DNA of 64,000 nt, taken from Saprospiraceae bacterium. GTDB lineage: Bacteria > Bacteroidota > Bacteroidia > Chitinophagales > Saprospiraceae. The stretch spans positions 1 to 64,000 of the forward strand of contig JADKFX010000001.1 in the NCBI GenBank assembly GCA_016717265.1, given 5' to 3'. Positions 45,879-55,689 of this stretch are shown in pieces. The notes below the pieces were generated by a model, which did not search any database, had not been told where the DNA came from, and saw only the letters and a program-made list of their open reading frames with translations. Position 1 is the first letter of the stretch, and the number at the start of each line of letters is the position of its first letter. The translations under genes and the position numbers were made by a program.

Positions 45879-46562
45879 ATGAAATACATACCAATCATTC
45901 TGATAATACTTTTAGGGTGCGCTGATAAAGTAAAACTTAATTGTCCGCCTAATTACAATTTTATATTAGTAGATGAAATAAATAAAATAAACAACTTAAA
46001 ATCAAAACCAAACCAATCGCTTAGAAAAGAAATAATAAACCACATCACAAATTGCCCAAGACTTATGCATGATCTTTTGGATGGAATTGATTCTAACCAC
46101 AAATTATTTTATAACACACCTAATATTGAATACTACCTGAATTTAGAATACGATTTAATTGCCGATTCATTCCTAAGTACCAGTCAAATTTTAAAAAACA
46201 TCAATACACCTGAAATTTATACTGCCTATAAAATTAAAAGTCTAAAATTAAGGAGCCTTTACTACAAATTTTTAGTCGACAAAACGCCTTTGTGGAGAAA
46301 TAACCGACTCCCAGTAGGATATTTTTATGGATCAATAGAAATGCCACCACCAATTAGAGTTTGTGATCTTGCCTTGGATGGATTAATTTATCTTGGCCAT
46401 AAATCCAAAGTTGAATATTACCAACAATTCTTCAATAAAGATTCTTTTGATTTGTCAATCTATCCTCAAACAGCAGGTAATTATCAAAACCTATACAAAA
46501 ATGTTGAAAGCTTAAATGAGGTGAGAGATAGTCTAATAGACTCCATGATTGAACAAAAATGA
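45879..46562 (+). CDS. Hypothetical lipoprotein
   Basis: 227 residues from ATG 45879, giving the lipoprotein signal MKYIPIILIILLGC (lipobox Cys 14); an earlier ATG lies in the upstream hairpin. Mature part helical (EINKINNLKSKPNQSLRKEI, PEIYTAYKIKSLKLRSLYYKF), no known motif. Cassette GTTGGCGGC...GCCGCCAAC. Confidence 0.65.
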   Translation: MKYIPIILIILLGCADKVKLNCPPNYNFILVDEINKINNLKSKPNQSLRKEIINHITNCPRLMHDLLDGIDSNHKLFYNTPNIEYYLNLEYDLIADSFLSTSQILKNINTPEIYTAYKIKSLKLRSLYYKFLVDKTPLWRNNRLPVGYFYGSIEMPPPIRVCDLALDGLIYLGHKSKVEYYQQFFNKDSFDLSIYPQTAGNYQNLYKNVESLNEVRDSLIDSMIEQK

Positions 46563-46566
46563 CCGC

Positions 46567-46707
46567 CGCCAACACGGCATACACGCATTCCCACCAAAAG
46601 ATTTTAATGAGTCACTTTTTATTTTTTTCTGTTTACTAAAATTTAAAGTTTTATTTTTGGCTTCCGGGCCATCTGGCGGGAATGCGTGTATGCCAAATCC
46701 GTTACTG
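46567..46707 (+). repeat. attC-like site 29 (family A2) with embedded -7 element
   Basis: R'' ends 46573; GTT 46701. TATTTTTG 46652-46659. Confidence 0.75.
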
Positions 46708-46940
46708 GACATCCCAAAAAGAAAATACAATTGGGATGCAAATATTACCAATTTATTAAACTATAAATACACAAATTAAATAGATGTTTTGTGTGAGTTC
46801 AAGCATATAATAAATTGAATTATAAACGTGATGAAAAGGGATGAGGATCGTGTGGGCTCCATGGGTGTGATTTTAGGAAATTTATTTCGAAATACAGCAA
46901 AATGAATATTGAAAACTCACTTGACGTTGACTGGGACGTC
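46701..46940 (+). mobile_element. Non-coding cassette nc-2, copy 2
   Basis: Near-identical to 22294-22533 with scattered substitutions. Opens the mainly non-coding block 46701-50500. Confidence 0.72.
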
Positions 46941-47036
46941 CAGTAACACTAGCTTGACACAATGCCGCCAAAATTATTTATATTTGCCATCAACCATACG
47001 TTAAGGCGGCACAGCGTCAAGCCAAATCCGTTACTT
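46941..47036 (+). repeat. attC-like site 30 (family C) with embedded promoter
   Basis: GTT 47030. Promoter: TTG 46954-46956, N22, TATATTTG 46979-46986. Confidence 0.78.
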
Positions 47037-47345
47037 GCCACCCTATATAGTTTTCAAACATGATGTTGTGCCTTCAATGTCGCATTTGGTTAAAATCCGC
47101 TTTTGGTTTTATAATATAATGGTTAGCTTTTTCTGTTTGTGGATAATGAATACATTTTCTGAATTTTCAAATAAAAAATAATCCATAATTTATTGACCAC
47201 AAGAATATTTGATGTTTAAAATGAGAAATAGGCACGCATACCTAAACATGAATACTCAAAATCAAATATTACTTTATTCGAAATATGAAATATTTTATTC
47301 AGTTTACTGGAAAATAAGTTTAAGCCTCAAGTATCAATTGGCGGC
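47030..47345 (+). mobile_element. Non-coding cassette nc-3, copy 2
   Basis: Same unit as 14110 with about a dozen substitutions. A short ORF across it runs into the hairpin and is not credible. Confidence 0.7.
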
Positions 47346-47481
47346 AAGTAACACTGCATACACGCTACCCCACCAAGCATCTAAATCATTCTCTTTTAAA
47401 TTTTTTTGGAAATAAATATTTAAGTTACTATTTTTGGCTGCTAAACATTGGCGGGGCAGCGTGTATACTAATCCGTTACTG
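47346..47481 (+). repeat. attC-like site 31 (family B) with embedded promoter
   Basis: GTT 47475. Promoter: TTG 47406-47408, N20, TATTTTTG 47429-47436. Confidence 0.78.
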
Positions 47482-47715
47482 GACATCCCAAAAAGAAAAT
47501 ATAATTGGGATGCAAATATTACTTATTTATTAAACTATAAATACACAAATTAAAAAGATGTTTTTGTATGAGTTCAAGTGTGTAATAAATTGAATTATAA
47601 ACGTGATGAAAAGGGATGAGGATCGTGTGGGCTCCAAGGGTGTGATTTTAGGAAATTTATTTCCTAATACATAATAATGAATATTGAAAACTCACTTGAC
47701 GTTGACTGGGACGTC
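47475..47715 (+). mobile_element. Non-coding cassette nc-2, copy 3
   Basis: Third copy of nc-2, close to the copy at 22294. Confidence 0.72.
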
Positions 47716-47811
47716 CAGTAACACTAGCTTGACACAATGCCGCCAAAATTATTTATATTTGCCATCAACCATACGTTAATGCGGCACAGCGTCAAGCCAA
47801 ATCCGTTACTT
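47716..47811 (+). repeat. attC-like site 32 (family C) with embedded promoter
   Basis: GTT 47805. TTG 22 bp before TATATTTG 47754-47761. Confidence 0.78.
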
Positions 47812-48118
47812 GCCACCCTATATAGTTTTCAAACATGATGTTGTGCCTTCATTGTCGCATTTGGTTAAAATCCGCTTTTGGCTTTATAATAAAATGCTTA
47901 GCTTTTTCTGTTTGCAGAAATTGAATGCATCTTCTGAATTTTCAAATAAAAATAAATTCATAAATAATTAACCACAAGAATATTTGATGTTTAAAATAAG
48001 ATATAGGCTCGAATCTTAACGTGAATACCCAAAATAAAATATTATTCTATTCGTAATATGAATTAATTTATTCAGTTTACTAGAGAATAAGTTTAAGCCT
48101 CAAGTATCAATTGGCGGC
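47805..48118 (+). mobile_element. Non-coding cassette nc-3, copy 3
   Basis: Same unit as 14110, reading almost identically to the copies at 49171 and 50058. Confidence 0.7.
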
Positions 48119-48254
48119 AAGTAACACTGCATACACGCTACCCCGCCAAGCATCTAAATCATTCTCTTTTAATTTTTTTTGGAAATAAATATTTAAGTTA
48201 CTATTTTTGACTGCTAAACTTTGGCGGGGCAGCGTGTATACTAATCCGTTATCG
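48119..48254 (+). repeat. attC-like site 33 (family B) with embedded promoter
   Basis: GTT 48248. Promoter: TTG 48179-48181, N20, TATTTTTG 48202-48209. Both arms are family B here, unlike site 3. Confidence 0.78.
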
Positions 48255-48303
48255 CCAAGCTTATAAAAACTATTAGGGTCACATTTTCGAACAAAGTAAA
48301 TAA

Positions 48304-49029
48304 ATGAAAATACAAGCAAAAATATCTTTGAGTTTATTAATTTTTACATCATTCGCTAATTCGATGAAATGTCAAAATTTGAATATTGGCATAACTGCCA
48401 ATTTAGGACTAAGTAAAGTCACATCTAATTTTCTAGTTTCAGACGATTACAAAGTAAAATACACATACTCCGGAAACATTGGCGTATTTATAGAAAAGGA
48501 AATAGGTAATAAGTCATCATTAGGAGCAGAAGTTCTATGGGTTCAAATTGGGGGAAAAGAAACGACGGATAACAAAATACTTACTGCATTTGATGGACAG
48601 GATTTAAAGGTAGTAGGTATCATTTCAGATGTAGCCAAATTAAATTCAAGTTATATTGCATTCCCCTTTTATTATCGAGTACAATTAAATAAAATCGGAA
48701 TTAAAATTGGACTTCAAACAATGTTCTTCCTTTTTGCCAATTCCAGTTATGAGGCAACAGGAGAACTTAATGGCAAGCCATACTATGGTAAAAGCAATAC
48801 AAGTGGAATCAAGTTTGATATCATCGACTTTGGACCTAAAATTGGAGTTGAATATAATTTAGGTATGAGCTTAAAACTTCGAGCAGATTATTATTTAGGG
48901 CTACCGGATATTACTTCGGACTCTTCTCCCTTCGAAAGAAAAAATCGACAAGGAAATCTTGGAATAAATTATCGATTCAATTTCAAAGAAAAGACTTCGC
49001 GAAAAGAAATAAGTTACGATTATAATTAA
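48304..49029 (+). CDS. PorT-like outer-membrane beta-barrel protein, copy 2
   Basis: Identical to 21067-21792, with signal peptide and small barrel. Leader identical from GTT onward; upstream hairpin different (family B here, family D at copy 1). Confidence 0.75.
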   Translation: MKIQAKISLSLLIFTSFANSMKCQNLNIGITANLGLSKVTSNFLVSDDYKVKYTYSGNIGVFIEKEIGNKSSLGAEVLWVQIGGKETTDNKILTAFDGQDLKVVGIISDVAKLNSSYIAFPFYYRVQLNKIGIKIGLQTMFFLFANSSYEATGELNGKPYYGKSNTSGIKFDIIDFGPKIGVEYNLGMSLKLRADYYLGLPDITSDSSPFERKNRQGNLGINYRFNFKEKTSRKEISYDYN

Positions 49030-49039
49030 AAAAGCCTGG

Positions 49040-49177
49040 CGATAACATGGCATAAACGCTACACCGCCAAACATCAAAAATCATTCTCTTTTAATTTTTT
49101 TGGTAATGAAAAACTTATTTCTTATTTTTGGCTGCTAAACAATTGGCGGTGCTGCGTCTATGCCAAATCCGTTACTT
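49040..49177 (+). repeat. attC-like site 34 (family A) with embedded promoter
   Basis: GTT 49171. Promoter: TTG 49100-49102, N20, TATTTTTG 49123-49130. Left arm identical to site 14, right arm altered. Confidence 0.78.
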
Positions 49178-49484
49178 GCCACCCTATATAGTTTTCAAAC
49201 ATGATGTTGTGCCTTCAACGTCGCATTTGGTTAAAATCCGCTTTTGGCTTTATAATATAATGCTTAGCTTTTTCTGTTTGCAGAAATTGAATGCATCTTC
49301 TGAATTTTCAAATAAAAATAAATTCATAAATAATTAACCACAAGAATATTTGATGTTTAAAATAAGATATAGGCTCGAATCTTAACGTGAATACCCAAAA
49401 TAAAATATTATTCTATTCGTAATATGAATTAATTTATTCAGTTTACTAGAGAATAAGTTTAAGCCTCAAGTATCAATTGGCGGC
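49171..49484 (+). mobile_element. Non-coding cassette nc-3, copy 4
   Basis: First of three nc-3 units in direct succession (49171, 49614, 50058). Confidence 0.7.
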
Positions 49485-49620
49485 AAGTAACACTGCATAC
49501 ACGCTACCTCGCCAAGCATCTAAATCATTCTCTTTTAATTTTTTTTGGAAATAAATATTTAAGTTACTATTTTTGACTGCTAAACTTTGGCGGGGCAGCG
49601 TGTATACTAATCCGTTACTT
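49485..49620 (+). repeat. attC-like site 35 (family B) with embedded promoter
   Basis: GTT 49614. Promoter: TTG 49545-49547, N20, TATTTTTG 49568-49575. Confidence 0.78.
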
Positions 49621-49928
49621 GCCACCCTATATAGTTTTCAAACATGATGTTGTGCCTTCAATGTCGCATTTGGTTAAAATCCGCTTTTGGCTTTATAATA
49701 TAATGCTTAGCTTTTTCTGTTTGCAGAAATTGAATGCATCTTCTGAATTTTCAAATAAAAATAAATTCATAAATAATTAACCACAAGAATATTTGATGTT
49801 TAAAATAAGATATAGGCAAGCAATCTTAACATGAATACCCAAAATAAAATATTATTCTATTCGTAATACGAATTAATATATTCAGTTTACTGGAAAATAA
49901 GTTTAAGCCTCAAGTATCAATTGGCGGC
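49614..49928 (+). mobile_element. Non-coding cassette nc-3, copy 5
   Basis: Second unit of the nc-3 triplet. More like the copy at 47030 near its end. Confidence 0.7.
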
Positions 49929-50064
49929 AAGTAACACTGCATACACGCTACCCCACCAAGCATCTAAATCATTCTCTTTTAAATTTTTTTGGAAATAAAT
50001 ATTTAAGTTACTATTTTTGGCTGCTAAACATTGGCGGGGCAGCGTGTATACTAATCCGTTACTT
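49929..50064 (+). repeat. attC-like site 36 (family B) with embedded promoter
   Basis: GTT 50058. TTG 49989-49991, N20, TATTTTTG 50012-50019. Confidence 0.78.
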
Positions 50065-50371
50065 GCCACCCTATATAGTTTTCAAACATGATGTTGTGCC
50101 TTCATTGTCGCATTTGGTTAAAATCCGCTTTTGGCTTTATAATAAAATGCTTAGCTTTTTCTGTTTGCAGAAATTGAATGCATCTTCTGAATTTTCAAAT
50201 AAAAATAAATTCATAAATAATTAACCACAAGAATATTTGATGTTTAAAATAAGATATAGGCTCGAATCTTAACGTGAATACCCAAAATAAAATATTATTC
50301 TATTCGTAATATGAATTAATTTATTCAGTTTACTAGAGAATAAGTTTAAGCCTCAAGTATCAATTGGCGGC
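50058..50371 (+). mobile_element. Non-coding cassette nc-3, copy 6
   Basis: Third unit of the triplet, close to the copy at 47805. Confidence 0.7.
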
Positions 50372-50507
50372 AAGTAACACTGCATACACGCTACCCCGCC
50401 AAGCATCTAAATCATTCTCTTTTAATTTTTTTTGGAAATAAATATTTAAGTTACTATTTTTGACTGCTAAACTTTGGCGGGGCAGCGTGTATACTAATCC
50501 GTTACTT
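50372..50507 (+). repeat. attC-like site 37 (family B) with embedded promoter
   Basis: GTT 50501. Promoter: TTG 50432-50434, N20, TATTTTTG 50455-50462. Confidence 0.78.
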
Positions 50508-50666
50508 GCCACCCAAGATAGAAAACATATAATACATCGAAGTATTTAGCGGAAATTCGATTTCGGTTTCAAGACCAAAAGTGTTTAATGTTTTCATCTT
50601 CGGAAATTGATAAATTAGAATTCTAAAGTTTAAGAAAAACACTTAAGAATTATTATATTTGCCTTG

Positions 50667-51521
50667 ATGAAGAAAAACATACTTTTCATATTCATCTTAT
50701 TAAGTAATAATTACTCGTATTTACAAATTGCTATTGCAGATACATGCTTTTCTTCCTCTGTACCACAAATCTCATTTAATCCAAGTTCTGACATGGTAAG
50801 CTTTGATGCCGACCTGATGGAATGGGATGGTTCCAATTGGATTGGAGCATGGCCTGGAGGTTTTACAATTCCTCCTCCTTCACCAAATATTAATTGTAGA
50901 GCCATATTTATTGGCAGCGGTAAAAGAAATCAATCATGGACAAGCGGTGGGGAAGGATTTGGGCTAAGATTGACGCAGCCTCTTGTTAGTGGTCAATTAT
51001 ACAAAATACCGATTGTATATGTTAGTCATGGACCTAGTTCAGATGGAAAATTTAAACCTAAAGTTTATTCAAGTAAAGACGACCTTAATTTAAATAAAGT
51101 TTTTATTGATAGTTTACCTGCAGCTAACTTTAATTGGACTGCATATACTCTATCTTTTATCGCCGATTCCATTCAGCATGGACACGATTGGCTAATAATT
51201 AATACTGATTCAATAACAAGTTCTGGAATGATCAGCTCATTTTGTTCTATTTGTGCATCAATTGTAACTTCATTAAATGATCAATTGAATGTGTCTGATA
51301 GAATGTATTATCCTAATCCTTTTTCAAATAAAGTATATTTTAACGTAAGAAATAACTTGGAGTTGGAACTTACCTTATTCGACGTATTTTTTAAAGTCTA
51401 TTACAAAACATCATTTATTAATTTTCTTGAAGTAAAAACTGATAATTTTCCTTCAGGAATATACTTTTATGAACTTAAAACTAAAAATCGAACTATTATT
51501 GGAAAATTATTGAAAGAATAA
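50667..51521 (+). CDS. Secreted protein with type IX secretion sorting domain
   Basis: 284 residues from ATG 50667. Signal peptide MKKNILFIFILLSNNYSYLQ, a beta-sandwich-like body (GLRLTQPLVSGQLYKIPIVYV...NFNWTAYTLSFIADS), and a C-terminal sorting domain of about 75 residues (YYPNPFSNKVYFNV...FPSGIYFYELKTKNRTIIGKLLKE). The sorting domain directs export through the type IX system, found only in Bacteroidota and relatives. TATATTTG at 50654-50661 directly before the ATG would give an almost leaderless mRNA. Binding or enzymatic role unknown. Confidence 0.75.
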   Translation: MKKNILFIFILLSNNYSYLQIAIADTCFSSSVPQISFNPSSDMVSFDADLMEWDGSNWIGAWPGGFTIPPPSPNINCRAIFIGSGKRNQSWTSGGEGFGLRLTQPLVSGQLYKIPIVYVSHGPSSDGKFKPKVYSSKDDLNLNKVFIDSLPAANFNWTAYTLSFIADSIQHGHDWLIINTDSITSSGMISSFCSICASIVTSLNDQLNVSDRMYYPNPFSNKVYFNVRNNLELELTLFDVFFKVYYKTSFINFLEVKTDNFPSGIYFYELKTKNRTIIGKLLKE

Positions 51522-51618
51522 AACAACTTAAAAATAATCATTATTCTTTTTATTTAAAATGTTTTGATATTCTCTTATCGTTAGAATAAGCTCAAGTCAA
51601 CAAACTAAAGAGGGCGGC

Positions 51619-51756
51619 ATGTAACAAGGCATAGACTCTACACCGCCAAGCATCGTAAATCATTCTCTTTTAATTTTATTCGGTAATAAAAAGTTAATTT
51701 GCTATTTTTGGCTGCTAATGGTTTGGCGGTGCAGCGTCTATGCCAAAACGTTAGCG
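51619..51756 (+). repeat. attC-like site 38 (family A) with embedded promoter
   Basis: R'' ends 51625; GTT 51750. Promoter: TCG 51680-51682, N20, TATTTTTG 51703-51710. Confidence 0.78.
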
Positions 51757-51806
51757 GTCAGCTTAATAGACGACACAGACGTAAACATTAACGCAAGACA
51801 ATTGAT

Positions 51807-52343
51807 ATGAATAAAATTGAAATTCCTTTAAGCAAGACAAAACTACTACTCGGTATTGGTGGTTCAATTCTGTTTGTGGCATTAGGACTTTACTTTATTA
51901 CGACAATGGCAGACCAACAGACAAGGTTTAACCCGACAATGGTAAAAGGTGTTGGTATTGCCAGTATTTTGTTCTTTGGTGCGACTGGTATTTACGGAAT
52001 AAAGAAAATGTTTGATAAAACAATTGGGTTGACAATTGACGAGAACGGAATTTTTGACAATACAAATGCTTCAAGCGTTGGACTTATAAAGTGGACAGAC
52101 ATTACAGCAATAAAAACTGAACAAGTTGCCTCGACAAAATTTCTATTGATTTACACGTCAAATCCTGACTTTTATCTTGACAAGGTAAAAGGCTTTAAAA
52201 GGAAGCTAATGGAAGGAAACAACAGAATGTATGGAACGCCATTATCAATTACTTCCAACACTCTAAAATATAACTTTAACGACTTGGAGAAACTAATAAA
52301 TGACAGACTTGACGGACAACGAGAAAGAAAGCCGAACCGCTAA
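51807..52343 (+). CDS. STM3941-like two-TM membrane protein
   Basis: 178 residues. Two transmembrane helices (about 12-33 and 46-66) followed by a PH-like beta domain (GLTIDENGIFDNTNASSVGLIKWTDITAIKTEQV), as in STM3941-family proteins of unknown function. The TAA stop (52341-52343) lies inside the R'' box, so the gene end is supplied by the recombination site. Cassette GTTAGCGGT...ACCGCTAAC. Confidence 0.65.
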   Translation: MNKIEIPLSKTKLLLGIGGSILFVALGLYFITTMADQQTRFNPTMVKGVGIASILFFGATGIYGIKKMFDKTIGLTIDENGIFDNTNASSVGLIKWTDITAIKTEQVASTKFLLIYTSNPDFYLDKVKGFKRKLMEGNNRMYGTPLSITSNTLKYNFNDLEKLINDRLDGQRERKPNR

Positions 52344-52469
52344 CAGCACATTTGCAATAGGCGGGGTTTCGTGCACCGCAGACAGTTTTGCGGTTACAGA
52401 AAGTTAAGTGCTCCGCATCAACATTTGTGCTGAAAAGCCCGCCCATCGCAAATCTGCAAAACGTTATCG
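52338..52469 (+). repeat. attC-like site 39 (family D)
   Basis: R'' ends 52344; arms TTTGCAATAGGCGGG and CCCGCCCATCGCAAA; GTT 52463. No TAnnTTTG. Confidence 0.75.
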
Positions 52470-52525
52470 CCAAGCCAAATTTAATAGGTATCTTTAGCAA
52501 ACTCAAAATTATTTTTTATTAACCT

Positions 52526-53203
52526 ATGAAATATTTAACTCCAATTATTTTAACAATTCTAATAGTCATAAGTTATTGGCAAATAAGAAACTCAGAGAAA
52601 TTAACCACGGAAGTTATTGATATCAGAAACTCTATTGATGAATACAGTAAGCATAAATTTGACCGATGGGAAAGAGCTGGTTATTTCTCAACAATTCATA
52701 ATACACTTGAAGAACCGGATCATCCATACACGAATAAAGAAATTTTAGAAATGCATTGGATTACTCTAATTCTTGGATGGGAAGTGAAATTTATAAAAAT
52801 TGAAAGTAAGATGGATAGTTCTATTAATTTGACATATAAATTCGCAACTCTTAAAAATCTAAATGACAAGAGTGGAATAGATAGTTTAAGGCAGGAATCA
52901 ACTCAAAAAATAGACAAAACGGTTTGGTTAAAATTTAAAGAAAAAATGAATAATATTAATATTTATGATTTAACATATTGGGACGGCGGTGGCTGCATAG
53001 GTAATAGTCTTAAATGGGAAGCTGCGATCAATAATAGAGATTACAAATATGAAACAAATTGTGGAAATGCATTATTATTTACTGAGGCTTGCGAATTCAT
53101 GATGAGACAAGTTAATGATCCTGGTATACAAGAAATGCTTGATTATAAAGAAGCAGTGCAAGAACGCTTAGATGAATTAAAAAACAAGAATAAACGCAAA
53201 TAA
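52526..53203 (+). CDS. Cassette-borne paralogue family protein, member 2
   Basis: 225 residues. N-terminal hydrophobic anchor (PIILTILIVISYWQI), then the same conserved end as member 1: DLTYWDGGGCIGNSLKWEAAI...LLFTEACEFMMRQVNDPGIQEML. Cassette opens GTTATCGCCAAGCC. Function unknown. Confidence 0.65.
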   Translation: MKYLTPIILTILIVISYWQIRNSEKLTTEVIDIRNSIDEYSKHKFDRWERAGYFSTIHNTLEEPDHPYTNKEILEMHWITLILGWEVKFIKIESKMDSSINLTYKFATLKNLNDKSGIDSLRQESTQKIDKTVWLKFKEKMNNINIYDLTYWDGGGCIGNSLKWEAAINNRDYKYETNCGNALLFTEACEFMMRQVNDPGIQEMLDYKEAVQERLDELKNKNKRK

Positions 53204-53235
53204 CCAAAAGGATAGAAAATCCCTAAAAAGCCTGG

Positions 53236-53373
53236 CGATAACACGGCATAGACTCTACACCGCCAAGCATCTTAAATCATTTTCTTTTAATTTTTTCCGT
53301 TAATGACAATTTAATTTTTTAGTTTTGGCTGCTAATGGTTTGGCGGTGCAGCGTCTATGCCAATCCGTTATGA
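53236..53373 (+). repeat. attC-like site 40 (family A) with embedded -7 element
   Basis: R'' ends 53242; GTT 53367. TAGTTTTG 53320-53327. Confidence 0.75.
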
Positions 53374-53597
53374 GAGACCAGCCAGATGTTTATGTGACAT
53401 GCTCTCATCTAATAAGATTATACAAATGGGTGTGAATTCAAAATTTAACAAGCCAATCAAAATATAAATACAACGATTTTAAAACGCAATATAGTGATGC
53501 AAACCAAACATAATTATACAAAATAATATACAATTTATAAATGAAAATGATTTTTGTGTGAGCATGTGAAATGGGTGTCGTAACAAATCTTGGCCTC
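53367..53597 (+). mobile_element. Non-coding cassette nc-1, copy 5
   Basis: First of two nc-1 units in exact tandem (362-bp period with the unit at 53729). Confidence 0.72.
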
Positions 53598-53735
53598 TCA
53601 TAACACAGCATAAACGCTACACCGCCAAGCATCAAAAATCATTTTCTTTTAATTTTTTTTGGCAATTAAGATATAATTTTTTAGTTTTGACTGCTATTCG
53701 TTTGGCGGTGCAGCGTCTATGCCAAAACGTTATGA
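53598..53735 (+). repeat. attC-like site 41 (family A) with embedded promoter
   Basis: GTT 53729. Promoter: TTG 53659-53661, N20, TAGTTTTG 53682-53689. Confidence 0.78.
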
Positions 53736-53959
53736 GAGACCAGCCAGATGTTTATGTGACATGCTCTCATCTAATAAGATTATACAAATGGGTGTGAATT
53801 CAAAATTTAACAAGCCAATCAAAATATAAATACAACGATTTTAAAACGCAATATAGTGATGCAAACCAAACATAATTATACAAAATAATATACAATTTAT
53901 AAATGAAAATGATTTTTGTGTGAGCATGTGAAATGGGTGTCGTAACAAATCTTGGCCTC
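53729..53959 (+). mobile_element. Non-coding cassette nc-1, copy 6
   Basis: Second unit of the tandem pair; reads the same as the unit at 53367. Confidence 0.72.
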
Positions 53960-54097
53960 TCATAACACAGCATAAACGCTACACCGCCAAGCATCAAAAA
54001 TCATTTTCTTTTAATTTTTTTTGGCAATTAAGATATAATTTTTTAGTTTTGACTGCTATTCGTTTGGCGGTGCAGCGTCTATGCCAAAACGTTATGG
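53960..54097 (+). repeat. attC-like site 42 (family A) with embedded promoter
   Basis: GTT 54091. Promoter: TTG 54021-54023, N20, TAGTTTTG 54044-54051, reading into the toxin-antitoxin cassette. Confidence 0.78.
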
Positions 54098-54136
54098 CGC
54101 ATTTAAAATATCACAAAAAATGACTAATTTTAGGCC

Positions 54137-54376
54137 ATGAAAACAAAAGAAGCTTTCCATAAACTCATTGATACTATTGAAGATGAGGGTCTTTTAAATG
54201 AGTATTATAATCTTATAACTAGACTAAGCAACAGCCAAGAAGGGGAATTGTGGAATACCCTAACTAACGAACAAAAAGAGGAACTAATGCTTTCATATGA
54301 AGAAAGTAAAGATCCAAAGAATTTAATTTCTCATGAAGAAGTTATCGGCCAATTCAGCAAATGGCTAGAAAAATAA
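54137..54376 (+). CDS. Antitoxin of RelE/ParE-type toxin-antitoxin pair, copy 2
   Basis: Identical to 15263-15502. The unit is flanked upstream by a different hairpin from that of copy 1. Confidence 0.75.
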   Translation: MKTKEAFHKLIDTIEDEGLLNEYYNLITRLSNSQEGELWNTLTNEQKEELMLSYEESKDPKNLISHEEVIGQFSKWLEK

Positions 54377-54654
54377 TTTGGACAAAAAGGGCAACATCAA
54401 AATTAGGCTCTTTGACTGAGTATTTAAATCAGAAATGGAGTGAAAACGTTGCCAAACAGTTTATATTAAGAACATTTGAGCTTGTAGAACTCTTAAGCAA
54501 ACAACCAAATATAGGACCGTTCCAAAATTCCGAAAAGAAAATCAGAGGAATTCTAATTTCTAAACACAATAGACTATTTTATCGAACAACTTCGCATAAA
54601 ATCATAATACTAAATATTTTTGACACAAGATCTAATCCTAAAAAACAAGCATAA
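54361..54654 (+). CDS. RelE/ParE family toxin, copy 2
   Basis: Identical to 15487-15780, overlapping its antitoxin by 16 bp. Two identical pairs in one array cross-neutralise, so neither alone is strictly required. Confidence 0.82.
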   Translation: MARKIIWTKRATSKLGSLTEYLNQKWSENVAKQFILRTFELVELLSKQPNIGPFQNSEKKIRGILISKHNRLFYRTTSHKIIILNIFDTRSNPKKQA

Positions 54655-54666
54655 AATGAAAACGCG

Positions 54667-54802
54667 CCATAACATGGCATAGACTCTACACCGCCAAGCA
54701 TCTAAAATCATTCTCTTTTAATTTTTTTGGCAATGAATTATTAATTCCATATTTTTGGCTGCTGAGGATTGGCGTTGCAGCGTCTATGCCTGCACGTTAG
54801 CA
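54667..54802 (+). repeat. attC-like site 43 (family A) with embedded promoter
   Basis: GTT 54796. Promoter: TTG 54727-54729, N20, TATTTTTG 54750-54757. Ends TGCACGTT where site 5 ends AAAACGTT. Confidence 0.78.
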
Positions 54803-54843
54803 GCAACCCTGACAGACAACTCGTCTAAATAACAACAGTTAAA

Positions 54844-55668
54844 ATGAAACATATTTTTATTATCCTATTGACAATAGCCATCATCTTGACAGGAATTTTT
54901 CTTCCTTTCGGTCACGGGGACTATGACTATTTTGCGGTTGGACTTTCCTATATCTTTCAATTTGGGATTTTCACATCATTACTCCTTGTTCCGACAGGTC
55001 TGATTTGGCTTATACTCAACATCACCAATAGACAAAATAAACAGACAGTAAAATATCCGTTATATCTTAGAAGAACGATTTTTGTTATAGCTATATTTAT
55101 TACTTTGGCATCAGCCCTTGGTGCTTTTGCATCGGACAATAGATTTTCAGCAATCGCCATTTTAGGAATGGGTATTTGTCTTTTTTTAATCCGCAAAAAA
55201 GTAAACTTGCAACCTATTCCAAACAGCATTATTCCGTATTATCTCATTATTATTCCTCTGACAGTAGTGTCTATTCGTCTGGTATATTTTGAAAAAGTAA
55301 AAGATAAAACCACGGACTTCGTAATACAACAGAGTGAGCAATTAATACAAGACATTGAAGCGTACAAAAAAACCAACGGACATTATCCGCCTTCATTGTT
55401 ATCAACCATTGAAGACTACCACACCGCAGTTTCAGGTATTCCACGTTTTCACTATGAACTCAGGGGAAATGCTTACAATTTGTATTTTGTACAGACATCA
55501 AATATGTTGGGCACTGAAGAAATAGTTATGTACAATAAATTAGACGAGCAAGAAATGACCGTACATAATCAAGACTTATTAAGAATACCTTATGACAGTA
55601 TCATTCACGGACACCATAAAGTACAGCAATTACCGCAAGAACATTGGAAAATATTTTACTTTGACTAA
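54844..55668 (+). CDS. Multi-pass membrane protein, copy 2 (diverged)
   Basis: 274 residues, homologous to 43619-44443 with scattered substitutions (for example LPFGHG for LPFIHG). Unlike the other duplicated coding cassettes, these copies are not identical, so the duplication is older or came from another strain. Same cassette ends and family E hairpin downstream. Confidence 0.65.
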   Translation: MKHIFIILLTIAIILTGIFLPFGHGDYDYFAVGLSYIFQFGIFTSLLLVPTGLIWLILNITNRQNKQTVKYPLYLRRTIFVIAIFITLASALGAFASDNRFSAIAILGMGICLFLIRKKVNLQPIPNSIIPYYLIIIPLTVVSIRLVYFEKVKDKTTDFVIQQSEQLIQDIEAYKKTNGHYPPSLLSTIEDYHTAVSGIPRFHYELRGNAYNLYFVQTSNMLGTEEIVMYNKLDEQEMTVHNQDLLRIPYDSIIHGHHKVQQLPQEHWKIFYFD

Positions 55669-55689
55669 TCGGCTGACAAAAGGGTATGC

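Noticed and set aside
46549..46779. ORFs spanning sites 29 and 30 region
   Set aside because: They read through hairpin arms and non-coding nc-2 sequence; similar artefacts occur at 47209 and 49128.
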